Below are positions 41,769 to 50,967 of a DNA stretch of 64,000 bases, in pieces; within the stretch, counting starts at the first letter, position 1; each line of letters starts with the position of its first letter. Source of the DNA: Flagellimonas taeanensis. Lineage in GTDB: Bacteria > Bacteroidota > Bacteroidia > Flavobacteriales > Flavobacteriaceae. The DNA is taken from contig NZ_QXFO01000024.1 of assembly GCF_003584105.1 (NCBI RefSeq), forward strand, positions 124,001 through 188,000, given 5' to 3'. The position numbers and the translations under genes were made by a program. The notes beneath the pieces were generated by a model, which was given only the letters and a program-made list of their open reading frames with translations, did not search any database and was not told the origin of the DNA.

Positions 41769-44336
41769 CTAGAAAGGATAATTGATCCCGATATTGAGGA
41801 CCGCATTCCTGATGTTGTATTCATTGAACCAACGATCGGCTCCCACTCTTGCAGGATTGTAGGTCTTGAACCCGACATCCAACCGGAATACAAAGTAAGT
41901 GAAGTCATATCGGAGTCCCAGACCTGTACCAAGGGCAATGTCGCCCAAAGAGGAAATTCCCTGGAATATGGCATCGGGGTTGCTTTCGTTGTCAAAAACG
42001 TTCCAGATGTTCCCTGCATCTGCAAAAAGGGCCCCTTTTACGTCCCCTGCTATGGGGAAGCGGTATTCTACATTGAAGGCCAGTTTCAGGTTGGCCTCAT
42101 TGAAATCGTTGATGTTGCTCGTCTTTCCGGGTCCCAGTTCGTAGGCGTTCCAAGCTCTGTTGTCGTTGGAACCCCCAGCAAAATAACTCCTCACAAAGGG
42201 GATGTTGTCCGAATTTCCGTAGGGTACGGCCATTCCGAAGAAGCTCCTGAATGCGATCACCTGTGAATCACCTATTTCCCAATGTCGTATGTAGTCGAGT
42301 TCTGACTTGATGTATTGGGAAAAAGGAACCCCGAACACCAAAAGCTGTCCATTGTCATTTTTATTGTAGGGGACAATATTTGACATGAGCGAGAGGACAT
42401 TCCCTGCACTTTCCAATTTTATACGGTATTGGTAAAAATCATTGTCGTTGATGCCCGATTTGCTGTTCTTGGTATGGGTGAAGTTACTGGCAAAAATGAG
42501 GTTGTTGTCCGTCAATCGTCTTCTTCGTTCCGCAATGCTGTTCACCTCGTCCAATTGGTCCTCGGTGACAGGAACCTCGTTGTTGAGCACTGCCCGGACA
42601 AATTCGTTGGCACCTTCGGGTATGTTCAGACGGAGTGAATCAGTGGTATTGTCCACTGTTTCATAGAACGATGCAAATTGGGGGTCGTTTTGAAAATCGT
42701 CCGCAATGTTGTCGAGGTTTGAAAAAGTGTTCCGGTACACGTTATAAAAGTTGTCCGGGTTCACATTGCGCACAAATTCGACGTTCAATAGTTCAATATT
42801 GTTCTTGAGCCTATCCGTGGGCGACCAGTTGTAGGATAGTATGGAATTGAGCGACTGCTTGTCCAATCCTATGTTCCGCTGGAAGTTGGTACCCGCCAAT
42901 AACCTGCTCTGGGGCAGCATGTAGCCGGGAATTATACTTTCCGTATTGAAAGGGAACCAGATTCTGGGAAAGGTAATGTTGATGTCCCCACCAAGTTCCG
43001 AAGTGAAGGTCTCGTTGGAGAGCGACGCATCGCTTAAAAGCCCGATAGATCCCCTTGCCGAAATGTTCAAGGTCTCCGCCCCCCCGAATACATTACGGGT
43101 GATCACCGACGTACTGAAAGCTGTTCCCACCTGTTGGATATTGGAATGGGTGACGTCAAAATTCAGGTTCAACGAAAATTTGGGCTTCGCCGCCAAATAG
43201 ATATTGGAGATCAATTCCGTTTGGGTGGAATCTGCAATGAACTCTATGTTGGGATATTTAAAGGTGTTCAGGTTGGTGATCTGCCTGTACGTCCTTATCC
43301 GGTCCAAATCCCTATAGATACTGTCCTTTTGAAAGAAAATGGCATCGGTGAGCGCCTTGGGCCTGTACCTGAGCTTGTCATGGTAATGGATGGTGTAATT
43401 GTCGTATTCCAGTGTTTTTAGGGAATCCGAGTCACCGTTTATGGCGTAATCCGCATAGATGTTGATTTTTTTGAGGCGGGCTATCCTATAGGGTGCATTG
43501 GTATCGGAACTGTCCGTGGTGCTCCTGAATTTTTTGATGTTCAGTTGGACATCCATGAGTTGGTCATCGGCATTTTTTATGGTGTCCCTTAAAATATCAT
43601 AGTTGATGGAACTTTCTTGAAAGTTATAGACTCCCGAATTCCTGAAAAGGGTGGTCAGCCGTTCCCGCTCCAAAGTGAAATTGTCCAGGTCGAACTGTTC
43701 GCCTTGCTTTACGAAACTCCGTCTGGCAGAGAGAGTGTAGATGGAGTCCAGCTCTGGCGAAGTGATGTTTTTCTGAACGGTATCGATGATGTAGGGTTTG
43801 TTCAGGTTGATGTTGTATTCCACTTCGGCCCTTTTCTTTCTTTTGCCCTCCACGATCTCGTAGGAACCATTGTTGTTGAAATACCCTTTACTGTTGTAGT
43901 AGGCCTCCAACCGCTCGACGGACTTTCGGGTAAGCGAAGTGTCGATTACCACGGGTGGCTCGCCTACCCGTTCCAGAAATTCACTGGCACCTTTTACGAT
44001 GAAGGATTCCTGCAATCGGCTCACCTGCTTTTGGGAAAGGAGATTGTTCAGGCGTTTTTCCCTTTTTTCCTTTCTGTGCAACCAGTCTTGGAATGAAGAA
44101 TCAGGATTTTCCTTGGCAAGGTTGTACAGGTTCAGGCGAAGGGGATAGCCGAGGACACTGCTGTTGGGTTTTTGGGAGATCAGGCCCTTGATTTCACTCG
44201 TGGAGACTTTTTCCTCGTTGACATAAATGGAGTTCTTGGTAAGCAATAATTCATCTTCCCCCACCTTTTTGAGCGTATTGCAACCCATCGTACTCAACAT
44301 AAGCAACAATAGTCCTATTTTTGCCCAGTTGCCCAT
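41769..44336 (-). CDS. tamL: TamL-type BamA/TamA family outer membrane lipoprotein
   Basis: A TamA-like outer membrane protein of the Omp85 superfamily, of the Bacteroidota form that is also a lipoprotein. With the start at ATG 44336 it is 855 residues, with signal peptide MGNWAKIGLLLLMLSTMGC and the lipidated Cys at 19. POTRA-like repeats follow, then a C-terminal beta barrel (about 440-855) with FPFNTESIIPGYMLP, VRSYFAGGSNDNRAWNAYE, NVEYRFPIAGDVKGALFADA and the terminal strand LNIGINYPF. An ATG at 44357 is possible, but the -7 box at 44364-44371 would make it leaderless. It probably works with TamB in outer membrane assembly; no tamB is in the window. Confidence 0.86.
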   Translation of the reverse strand: MGNWAKIGLLLLMLSTMGCNTLKKVGEDELLLTKNSIYVNEEKVSTSEIKGLISQKPNSSVLGYPLRLNLYNLAKENPDSSFQDWLHRKEKREKRLNNLLSQKQVSRLQESFIVKGASEFLERVGEPPVVIDTSLTRKSVERLEAYYNSKGYFNNNGSYEIVEGKRKKRAEVEYNINLNKPYIIDTVQKNITSPELDSIYTLSARRSFVKQGEQFDLDNFTLERERLTTLFRNSGVYNFQESSINYDILRDTIKNADDQLMDVQLNIKKFRSTTDSSDTNAPYRIARLKKINIYADYAINGDSDSLKTLEYDNYTIHYHDKLRYRPKALTDAIFFQKDSIYRDLDRIRTYRQITNLNTFKYPNIEFIADSTQTELISNIYLAAKPKFSLNLNFDVTHSNIQQVGTAFSTSVITRNVFGGAETLNISARGSIGLLSDASLSNETFTSELGGDINITFPRIWFPFNTESIIPGYMLPQSRLLAGTNFQRNIGLDKQSLNSILSYNWSPTDRLKNNIELLNVEFVRNVNPDNFYNVYRNTFSNLDNIADDFQNDPQFASFYETVDNTTDSLRLNIPEGANEFVRAVLNNEVPVTEDQLDEVNSIAERRRRLTDNNLIFASNFTHTKNSKSGINDNDFYQYRIKLESAGNVLSLMSNIVPYNKNDNGQLLVFGVPFSQYIKSELDYIRHWEIGDSQVIAFRSFFGMAVPYGNSDNIPFVRSYFAGGSNDNRAWNAYELGPGKTSNINDFNEANLKLAFNVEYRFPIAGDVKGALFADAGNIWNVFDNESNPDAIFQGISSLGDIALGTGLGLRYDFTYFVFRLDVGFKTYNPARVGADRWFNEYNIRNAVLNIGINYPF
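44316..44323 (+). promoter_or_regulatory. -7 promoter box of the SPOUT methyltransferase
   Basis: TATTTTTG on the plus strand, an exact TAnnTTTG, located inside the first codons of the divergent tamL gene and 59 bases before the methyltransferase ATG at 44382. Confidence 0.45.
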
Positions 44337-44363
44337 TAGACCTAAAGAACCCCTCATAGACGC

Positions 44364-44371
44364 CAAAAATA
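44364..44371 (-). promoter_or_regulatory. -7 promoter box of tamL
   Basis: On the minus strand: TATTTTTG, an exact TAnnTTTG. It is 28 bases before the ATG at 44336 but only 7 before the ATG at 44357, which is why I prefer the shorter tamL frame. Confidence 0.5.
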
Positions 44372-44381
44372 CACGATTTAG

Positions 44382-45098
44382 ATGGTTACAAAAAACCAAA
44401 TTAAACTAGTTGTAAACCTAAAGCAAAAAAAGTACCGAACTCAACACGCCCTATTCGTAGTGGAAGGGGAAAAGTTAGTGAAAGAGTTGTTACAAGCGGG
44501 TGTGGAGCCATTGAAGATTTTTGTTGATGGGACATGGAAAGGGAGTGGATTGGGAGAAACGGAACTTGTTTCTGGAGCCATTCTCAAACAGATGAGCAGT
44601 TTGAAGCAGCCCAATGGGGTATTGGGGGTTTTTTATATGCCCAAGCCCCTGAAAACAGAAGTGTCGGATTGGGTGGTGGCCTTGGATGCCGTGCGCGATC
44701 CGGGCAATCTGGGGACCATCATACGGTTGTGCGATTGGTTCGGGATTCGGGAATTGGTCTGCTCCATGGACACTGTGGATTGTTATAACCCAAAGGTGCT
44801 GCAGGCCACTATGGGGTCCATAGCAAGGGTAAACATAGTTTATGCACCTCTCCCCGAATTTTTGAAAAATGCCGAACAACCCATTTTTGGTGCTTTTATG
44901 GATGGCGAACCGGTGTATGGAAGAGAGCTTCCTGCCAAAGGCATTTTGGTGATGGGCAATGAGGCCAATGGCATTTCCGATGAGGTGGGTGCATGGGTCA
45001 CGGAGCGGATTTCCATTCCGCAGTTTGGGGCAGAGACCGCCGAAAGCTTGAATGTGGCCACGGCTACGGCGATTCTTCTCAACGAAATAAGGAGGTAG
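44382..45098 (+). CDS. TrmH family (SPOUT) RNA 2'-O-methyltransferase
   Basis: A 238-residue SPOUT-superfamily enzyme that probably methylates a ribose in tRNA or rRNA. There is an N-terminal substrate-binding domain (KKYRTQHALFVVEGEKLVKE), then the knotted methyltransferase domain with ALDAVRDPGNLGTIIRLCDW, CYNPKVLQATMGSIARV, LVMGNEANGIS and ISIPQFGAETAESLNVATAT. The exact target is not determinable. It is divergent from tamL, with overlapping promoter regions. Confidence 0.93.
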   Translation: MVTKNQIKLVVNLKQKKYRTQHALFVVEGEKLVKELLQAGVEPLKIFVDGTWKGSGLGETELVSGAILKQMSSLKQPNGVLGVFYMPKPLKTEVSDWVVALDAVRDPGNLGTIIRLCDWFGIRELVCSMDTVDCYNPKVLQATMGSIARVNIVYAPLPEFLKNAEQPIFGAFMDGEPVYGRELPAKGILVMGNEANGISDEVGAWVTERISIPQFGAETAESLNVATATAILLNEIRR

Positions 45099-45159
45099 TT
45101 GGATTTTTAGATGGTTGGATTCTTGGACTTACAGAAGTCTAAATATTCAATGATTTAGT

Positions 45160-45858
45160 TTATTCAAAGGTGAAATTGATAAAGATGCCCCGCGTTCGCA
45201 TGGCATTGATGTTGCCCGTCCATGGACTGTTGGGGTCGTTGTCGGGGACAAGTTCGTCCGTAAGGGCAAAAACGCCCCTGATGGAGGGTGAAAACTTGAA
45301 ATATTCCGTGTAAAAATCGATGCCGAAACCCAATTCGTACCCATAGACGTTCTTCTTCATACGGAACTCACCACTGCTGTTGTCGTCCAAACTATCTTCT
45401 TTGCTCCCAAGGTTCATCGATGTGTAGACACCGCCTACGATAAAGGGTTTCCAATTGCCGATCCTTTTGGTACTGGCCTTGAGTAAAAGAGGAAACCGAA
45501 TGTAGGTAGAGCGTACTTCGCGGATGGCATCGGCCTGGCTGGTGAAACCAGGGAAACCTAGGGTACGTGCGGTATAAAGAAGTCCTGGCTCAAAGCGGGC
45601 GTCCAAAAATTCGTTGATGCGCAGCTCACCGATCAAACCCACATTGAACCCAAAACTCTTGTCGACCAAGACATCTCGGCCCACATCGTCCTTGTACTCG
45701 AACTGAAAGTCATATTGGTTAAAACCCAGATAATACCCCCAGTTCAAAAATCTCTTGTCCTCGTTCTGAAGGTTGAGAATGGGGTCTTCCCCAAATTGCG
45801 CGTTGGATTTTGGACTTGCGAGGATCAGCAGTCCAAACAGGATAAGGACATTTTTCAT
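45160..45858 (-). CDS. porT: Type IX secretion system protein PorT
   Basis: PorT (SprT) is a membrane-associated component needed for type IX secretion, an outer membrane beta-barrel-like protein. From ATG 45858 it is 232 residues with a signal peptide (MKNVLILFGLLILASPKSNAQ). The mature part has the repeating hydrophobic/polar strand pattern of a small barrel: LNWGYYLGFNQYDFQFEYKD, GFNVGLIGELRINEF, PFIVGGVYTSMNLGS, FSPSIRGVFALTDEL and the terminal strand GIFINFTFE. It lies four bases after ubiE, an association conserved in Bacteroidota. Confidence 0.92.
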   Translation of the reverse strand: MKNVLILFGLLILASPKSNAQFGEDPILNLQNEDKRFLNWGYYLGFNQYDFQFEYKDDVGRDVLVDKSFGFNVGLIGELRINEFLDARFEPGLLYTARTLGFPGFTSQADAIREVRSTYIRFPLLLKASTKRIGNWKPFIVGGVYTSMNLGSKEDSLDDNSSGEFRMKKNVYGYELGFGIDFYTEYFKFSPSIRGVFALTDELVPDNDPNSPWTGNINAMRTRGIFINFTFE

Positions 45859-45862
45859 CAAA

Positions 45863-46591
45863 CTATTTTGTGGCGACATAGATGGAGGCTACTCCCAATG
45901 TCTGGGGTTTGTTCTCTATTCCTATAAACCCAATTTTGGCCAAAATATTGTTGAAGGCCTCCCCATGTGGGAAAACCGAGGCCGATTCGCTCAGATAAGT
46001 GTAGGCCGAACGGTCTTTGGAAAAGATCTTGCCAATGGTAGGCATAATGTATTTGGTATAGATGCGGTATCCTTGCTTGAACGGGGTCTTGGTAGGGACC
46101 GAGGTCTCCAAGATCACCAGATTTCCCCCTTTTTTCAGGACCCTTCGTATTTCTTCCAGTCCTTTTTCGAGGTTTTCAAAGTTCCGGACCCCGAAGGCCA
46201 CCGTCACGGCATCAAAGGAATTGTCCTCAAAAGGAAGGTTCTCGCTATCGCCCACTACCATTTCAATGGTATCCTGTAGTTTTTTTCTCGAAACCTTTTC
46301 CTTTCCCACTTCCAGCATCCCGGGGGAGAGGTCCAGACCAATGATTTTCTCGGCACCTGTTGGGGCCAAGGCTATGGCAAGGTCGCCTGTCCCGGTTGCA
46401 ATGTCCAGAATGGTCTTTGGGGATTTTTCCCTTAAATAGGAGACAATGCGCTTGCGCCATTTGATATCGGTGCCAAATGAAATCACCCTGTTGAGTCCAT
46501 CATAATCTTCGGAAATGTTATCGAACATTTGCCTTACTTGCTCCTTTTTTCCCAGACCGGATTCTTTATAGGGGGTCACTTTTTCTGACAT
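45863..46591 (-). CDS. ubiE: Demethylmenaquinone methyltransferase UbiE/MenG
   Basis: The enzyme C-methylates demethylmenaquinone (and ubiquinone precursors in other bacteria) with SAM, giving menaquinone, the quinone expected here. From ATG 46591 it is 242 residues: MFDNISEDYDGLNRVISFG, then the SAM motif DIATGTGDLAIALA, GDSENLPFEDNSFDAVTVAF and the C-terminal ASIYVATK. The frame extends upstream to 46642, but the -7 box at 46608-46615 lies within that extension and rules it out. It is the first gene of an operon with porT. Confidence 0.94.
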   Translation of the reverse strand: MSEKVTPYKESGLGKKEQVRQMFDNISEDYDGLNRVISFGTDIKWRKRIVSYLREKSPKTILDIATGTGDLAIALAPTGAEKIIGLDLSPGMLEVGKEKVSRKKLQDTIEMVVGDSENLPFEDNSFDAVTVAFGVRNFENLEKGLEEIRRVLKKGGNLVILETSVPTKTPFKQGYRIYTKYIMPTIGKIFSKDRSAYTYLSESASVFPHGEAFNNILAKIGFIGIENKPQTLGVASIYVATK

Positions 46592-46607
46592 GGCTTCCAT
46601 TTGCTGG

Positions 46608-46615
46608 CAAATATA
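46608..46615 (-). promoter_or_regulatory. -7 promoter box of ubiE-porT
   Basis: On the minus strand: TATATTTG, an exact TAnnTTTG. It ends 17 bases before the ATG at 46591 and decides the ubiE start. Confidence 0.6.
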
Positions 46616-46653
46616 CAACTTAGGCATCTGGGAGGAAGACAAAAATATTTGTG

Positions 46654-46661
46654 TAATTTTG
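46654..46661 (+). promoter_or_regulatory. Probable -7 promoter box of trkA
   Basis: TAATTTTG on the plus strand, an exact TAnnTTTG, 115 bases before the trkA ATG. The leader would be unusually long for this window, so a closer promoter could exist. Confidence 0.35.
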
Positions 46662-46775
46662 CCGAGGAATAGCGGAACCTTTTCCGTATTATGTTAATAG
46701 TATGTCATTTAGACTTCGATCACCATTTTGTGGCGTACAAGTTGAAATTATTTGGAAACACTCTTATTCTAATCA

Positions 46776-48125
46776 ATGAAGATCATTATTGCTGGAGCTG
46801 GTGAGGTAGGCTTTCATTTGGCAAAACTATTGTCCTATGAAGCCCAAGATATTACTTTGATCGACACGGACAAGGAGAAGCTGTCCTACGCGGACAACCA
46901 TTTGGACATACGCGTCCTGAAGGGGGATGCCACTTCCATTCAGGTGTTGCAGGATGCCGATGTGGATGGTTCGGATTTGGTGATCGGGGTCACGGCCTCC
47001 GAAACCACGAACCTCACCCTTTGCCTATTGGCAAAACAACTAGGTTGTAAAAGGACCATGGCCCGGATATCCAACACGGAATTTATGGACAATCGGGATA
47101 TCCTAAAGTTTGAAGAGTTGGGGATCGATGAGCTCATCTCCCCGGAACGGCTTGCCGCTATGGAAATACAGTTGATGCTGAACCAATCGGCTTTTAACGA
47201 TACCTACGAATTTGAAGGAGGTCTGTTGACCATGTTCGGCGTGATCCTGCCCAAGACCGCACCCTTTGTGGGCAAAATGGTCAAGGAGGCTGCCCGTATT
47301 TTCCCGGAATTGCATTTTATGCCCATTGCTTTGCAGCGTATGGGTACCCAATTCACCCTCATTCCACGTGGGGATACTGTGTTCAAGGAAGGGGATCAGG
47401 TCTATTTCATCACTTCGGACAAAGGGGTGGAGGAATTGTACAAACTCACAGGGATGCAGAAGCAAGAGATCAAGAACGTGATGATCCTTGGTGGGAGCAA
47501 GGTCGGTTTCAAGACCGCACGGGACCTATGCAGTAAAAAATTCAATGTCAAACTGATAGAGAAGAACAAAGAAAAAGCGTTCGATATTGCCGATGAACTT
47601 CCCCATGCGCTGGTCATCAACGGGGATGGGAGGAATGTGGAGCTTTTGGAAGAGGAGAGCCTCGAGTCTATGGATGCCTTCATAGCCGTCACAGGAAATT
47701 CGGAGACCAACATCATGTCCTGTCTTGTGGCCAAGAACAAAAAGATAAAAAAGACCATCGCCTTGGTGGAGAACATGGATTATTTCCAGTTGTCGCATTC
47801 CATTGGTGTGGATACGCTCATCAATAAAAAACTGTTGGCCGCCAATAGCATATTCCGATACATTCGAAAAGGCGAAGTGTTGGCATTGACCCGCCTCAAC
47901 AACCTCAATGCGGAAATATTGGAGTTTGAGGTAAAAGCTACCTCATTGGTAAACGGAGAGATCATCAAAGAACTGAACTTTCCACGCGAGGCGAGCATAG
48001 GAGGGGTAATTCGGAATGGAGAGGGCATCATTGCCCTGGGCGATTTTAGGATAGCCCAAGGGGACAAAGTGGTGGTCTGTTGCCTACCCAAGGCCATTCC
48101 CAAGATAGAAAAGCTGTTCCTATAA
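46776..48125 (+). CDS. trkA: Trk potassium uptake system NAD-binding subunit TrkA
   Basis: TrkA is the cytoplasmic gating subunit of the Trk K+ transporter. The 449-residue protein has two RCK repeats: a first Rossmann domain (IIIAGAGEVGFHLAKLL), a TrkA_C domain, a second Rossmann domain (VMILGGSKVGFKTARDL, about 232-248) and a second TrkA_C domain at the end. TAATG at its stop shares a base with the trkH ATG, so both subunits are made together. Confidence 0.95.
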   Translation: MKIIIAGAGEVGFHLAKLLSYEAQDITLIDTDKEKLSYADNHLDIRVLKGDATSIQVLQDADVDGSDLVIGVTASETTNLTLCLLAKQLGCKRTMARISNTEFMDNRDILKFEELGIDELISPERLAAMEIQLMLNQSAFNDTYEFEGGLLTMFGVILPKTAPFVGKMVKEAARIFPELHFMPIALQRMGTQFTLIPRGDTVFKEGDQVYFITSDKGVEELYKLTGMQKQEIKNVMILGGSKVGFKTARDLCSKKFNVKLIEKNKEKAFDIADELPHALVINGDGRNVELLEEESLESMDAFIAVTGNSETNIMSCLVAKNKKIKKTIALVENMDYFQLSHSIGVDTLINKKLLAANSIFRYIRKGEVLALTRLNNLNAEILEFEVKATSLVNGEIIKELNFPREASIGGVIRNGEGIIALGDFRIAQGDKVVVCCLPKAIPKIEKLFL

Positions 48126-49615
48126 TGAGGCTCAATACACGAATCATTATCCACATTATGGGGCTTTTGCTCCTTTGTAACGGCTCTTTCATGCTTTTGG
48201 CCGCTTTTACCAGTGCCATATATAAGGATGGTGCCACTCTGGACATTTCCCTTGCTGCCATTGTCACGATGCTTTTTGGGATCATGGCCATGTTTTATAC
48301 CCGAGGGCATAAAAAGGAGGTCAAGCGAAAAGAAGGCTATATTGTGGTGACCTTCGGATGGATCGTGATGTCCATTTCAGGGATGTTGCCCTATCTTTTT
48401 TCGGGGTCCATTCCTTCCATAACCGATGCCTTTTTTGAGACCATTTCCGGCTACACCACAACAGGTGCCTCCATTTTGGACGATATTGAAGTACTCCCCG
48501 AGGGAATTTTGCTTTGGCGGAGCCTTACCCATTGGATCGGCGGAATGGGGATCATTGTGCTGGCCATTGCCATATTGCCATTGTTGGGTATAGGGGGCAT
48601 GCAGTTGTTCGCGGCAGAGGCCCCTGGTCCTGGTGGGGACAAATTGCACCCTAGGATAACGGACACGGCCAAACGACTTTGGCTTATCTATTTCGGTTAT
48701 ACCGTATTGGAGACCTTGTTGCTGAAGCTGGCAGGGATGACCTTTTTTGATGCGATCAACCATTCTTTGGCGACCATGTCCACGGGTGGGTTTTCCACCA
48801 AAAATGCAAGTTTGGCCTACTGGAACCACCAACCCATCATACAGTACATCACCATTCTTTTTATGTTCTTGGCAGGGAGCAATTTCGTCCTCAGCTATTT
48901 CGCCTTGACCGGAAAAGTGCAACGAGTACTCCGGGACGAGGAATTCAAGTATTACCTATGGTTTATATTGATTTTTAGTGTTTTGGCTGCATTGGGTGTC
49001 TATTTCAAAGCAGATATTGGCGTTTCTGAATACCATCCCATGGTGTGGGGCGAGGCGGAAAGTGCCTTTAGGCATGCCCTTTTTCAAGTGGTCTCGGTCA
49101 TCACGACAACAGGTTTTGTGTCTGCTGATTTTACGGCATGGACACCTTTTTTGACCGTTTTCTTTTTTGGGTTGATGTTCCTGGGAGGCTCGGCAGGATC
49201 TACGGCAGGGGGCATCAAGGTGATGCGCCACCTGATCATCATCAAAAATGGTATTTTGGAGTTCAAACGGACCCTGCACCCCAATGCGATCATTCCTGTC
49301 CGTTACAATGAAAAGACAGTGACCGAGCATATCGTGTACAATGTGATCGCCTTCTTTGTGCTGTACATGTTGCTTTTCATCATAGGCTCCTTGGTGCTCG
49401 GATTCTTGGGCCTTGACTTTATCTCCGCTGTTGGGGGTGCCGCCTCTTCGTTGGGCAATGTGGGTCCTGCGTTTGGCGAACTGAACCCTGTGAGCAATTA
49501 CAACAGCCTTCCCCCGGCAGGAAAATGGTGGTGCGGCTTTTTGATGTTGTTGGGACGTCTCGAATTGTTCACCGTACTCATTGTTCTTACCCCATATTTC
49601 TGGAAAAAGACGTAA
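48125..49615 (+). CDS. trkH: Trk potassium uptake system membrane subunit TrkH
   Basis: TrkH is the K+-conducting membrane subunit. From ATG 48125 it is 496 residues with four pore-loop repeats; visible selectivity-filter-like Gly motifs include SGYTTTGAS, SLATMSTGGFST, SVITTTGFVSADF and AASSLGNVGPAFG. The frame extends upstream into trkA, but that start would be inside coding sequence of the partner gene. Ends in a strong terminator. Confidence 0.95.
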   Translation: MRLNTRIIIHIMGLLLLCNGSFMLLAAFTSAIYKDGATLDISLAAIVTMLFGIMAMFYTRGHKKEVKRKEGYIVVTFGWIVMSISGMLPYLFSGSIPSITDAFFETISGYTTTGASILDDIEVLPEGILLWRSLTHWIGGMGIIVLAIAILPLLGIGGMQLFAAEAPGPGGDKLHPRITDTAKRLWLIYFGYTVLETLLLKLAGMTFFDAINHSLATMSTGGFSTKNASLAYWNHQPIIQYITILFMFLAGSNFVLSYFALTGKVQRVLRDEEFKYYLWFILIFSVLAALGVYFKADIGVSEYHPMVWGEAESAFRHALFQVVSVITTTGFVSADFTAWTPFLTVFFFGLMFLGGSAGSTAGGIKVMRHLIIIKNGILEFKRTLHPNAIIPVRYNEKTVTEHIVYNVIAFFVLYMLLFIIGSLVLGFLGLDFISAVGGAASSLGNVGPAFGELNPVSNYNSLPPAGKWWCGFLMLLGRLELFTVLIVLTPYFWKKT

Positions 49616-49617
49616 TA

Positions 49618-49648
49618 AAAAACCTCTTGAGGTTGTCAAGAGGTTTTT
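49618..49648 (+). terminator. Terminator of trkA-trkH
   Basis: A perfect 13-bp stem AAAAACCTCTTGA/TCAAGAGGTTTTT with a 5-base loop begins two bases after the trkH stop codon. Confidence 0.9.
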
Positions 49649-49731
49649 GTGCTAAGAATAGCTTTGATTGAAATTTTTGTTCTCCTGGACCGGTTTTCAG
49701 GATTTGATTTCAATGTTTCCAAAAGGATGGG

Positions 49732-49752
49732 ATGCTGAACCGAGTTCAGCAT
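49732..49752. repeat. REP-like palindrome
   Basis: A perfect 9-bp inverted repeat ATGCTGAAC-CGA-GTTCAGCAT in the gap between trkH and the aminotransferase, with a partly matching outer GGG...CCC. No T-run follows on either strand, so it does not look like a simple terminator. I recall TGCTGAAC-type palindromes as dispersed intergenic repeats in Flavobacteria. Confidence 0.5.
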
Positions 49753-49764
49753 GAATCCCTATAA

Positions 49765-50952
49765 TTACACCACGGCCTTGATACGGGCAATGGCTTCCCT
49801 TAATTCTTTTTCTGAAGCTGCATAGGAAATACGGATGCAGTTGGGGTTTCCGAATGCTTCACCCGTTACCGTGGCCACATTGGCGTGTTCCAACAGATAC
49901 AATGCAAAATCCTCGGCACTGTTGATGGTGGTCCCTTTCAATGTTTTTCCGAAGAATGCGGAAATATCGGGGAACACATAGAAAGCACCTTCGGGTACAT
50001 TGAGTTTGAACCCATCGATTTCACCCAACAATTCGAGGACAAGATCTCTTCTCTTGTGGAACTCGTCGATCATGTACTGGATTTTGCTCACTGGCGCTTC
50101 CAAAGCGGTGATCACGGCACGTTGCGCAATGGAATTGGCCCCGCTGGTCACCTGTCCCTGAAGTTTGTTGCAGCCCTTGGCAATCCATTCTGGGGCTCCA
50201 ATATATCCAATTCGCCATCCGGTCATCGCAAAGGCTTTGGAAACACCGTTCACGGTCACTGTTCTGTCATACATTCCATCGATTCCGGCAATGCTTACGT
50301 GTCCTCCTTTGGTGAAATTGATGTGTTCGTAAATTTCATCGGAGACCACATAGATGTCCGGGTATTTTTTCAAGACCTCGGCCAAACCTTCCAACTCAGC
50401 TTTGCTGTACACTGAACCACTGGGGTTACAAGGGGAGCTGAACCAAAACATACGGGTCTTTGGGGTAATGGCAGCCTCCAATTGCTGTGGGGTCATTTTG
50501 AAATCGGTCTCGATCCCTGTCGGTACTTCAACGGGGACACCTTCTGCCAATTTCACGATATCGCTGTAGCTTACCCAATAGGGGGCAGGTAGGATCACCT
50601 CGTCGCCTGGGTTCAATACTACCATGGCCACATTGTAGAGGGATTGTTTTGCCCCTGTGGAAACCACGATCTGGTTGGGTCCGTAGTCCAGTCCATTGTC
50701 CCTTTTGAATTTGAGGGTGATGGCCTTCTTTAGCTCGGGATACCCATCCACTGGGGTGTAGCTGCTATAATTTTCATCAATGGCCTGTTTAGCCGCCTCT
50801 TTTATGAAATCGGGGATATTGAAGTCGGGCTCTCCCAAGCTCAACCCTATGATATCCTTGCCTTCATTTCGTAACTCCCTGGCCTTGGCCGCCATGGCCA
50901 AAGTTGCTGACGTGGACATGTTCTGGATCCTGTCAGATAGATGGTTGCTCAT
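49765..50952 (-). CDS. Class I/II pyridoxal-phosphate aminotransferase (aspartate aminotransferase type)
   Basis: A 395-residue fold type I aminotransferase. Features: SLGEPDFNIPDFI, YTPVDGYPELKKAI, FSSPCNPSGSVYSK, VVSDEIYEHINF, and the PLP-binding Lys239 in NGVSKAFAMTGWRIGY; the substrate-carboxylate Arg is in NCIRISYA near the end. Aspartate or an aromatic amino acid is the likely donor. It starts 15 bases after the desaturase stop, so the two may be cotranscribed, though no functional link is evident. Confidence 0.92.
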   Translation of the reverse strand: MSNHLSDRIQNMSTSATLAMAAKARELRNEGKDIIGLSLGEPDFNIPDFIKEAAKQAIDENYSSYTPVDGYPELKKAITLKFKRDNGLDYGPNQIVVSTGAKQSLYNVAMVVLNPGDEVILPAPYWVSYSDIVKLAEGVPVEVPTGIETDFKMTPQQLEAAITPKTRMFWFSSPCNPSGSVYSKAELEGLAEVLKKYPDIYVVSDEIYEHINFTKGGHVSIAGIDGMYDRTVTVNGVSKAFAMTGWRIGYIGAPEWIAKGCNKLQGQVTSGANSIAQRAVITALEAPVSKIQYMIDEFHKRRDLVLELLGEIDGFKLNVPEGAFYVFPDISAFFGKTLKGTTINSAEDFALYLLEHANVATVTGEAFGNPNCIRISYAASEKELREAIARIKAVV

Positions 50953-50967
50953 GTGATATGCTAGTTT

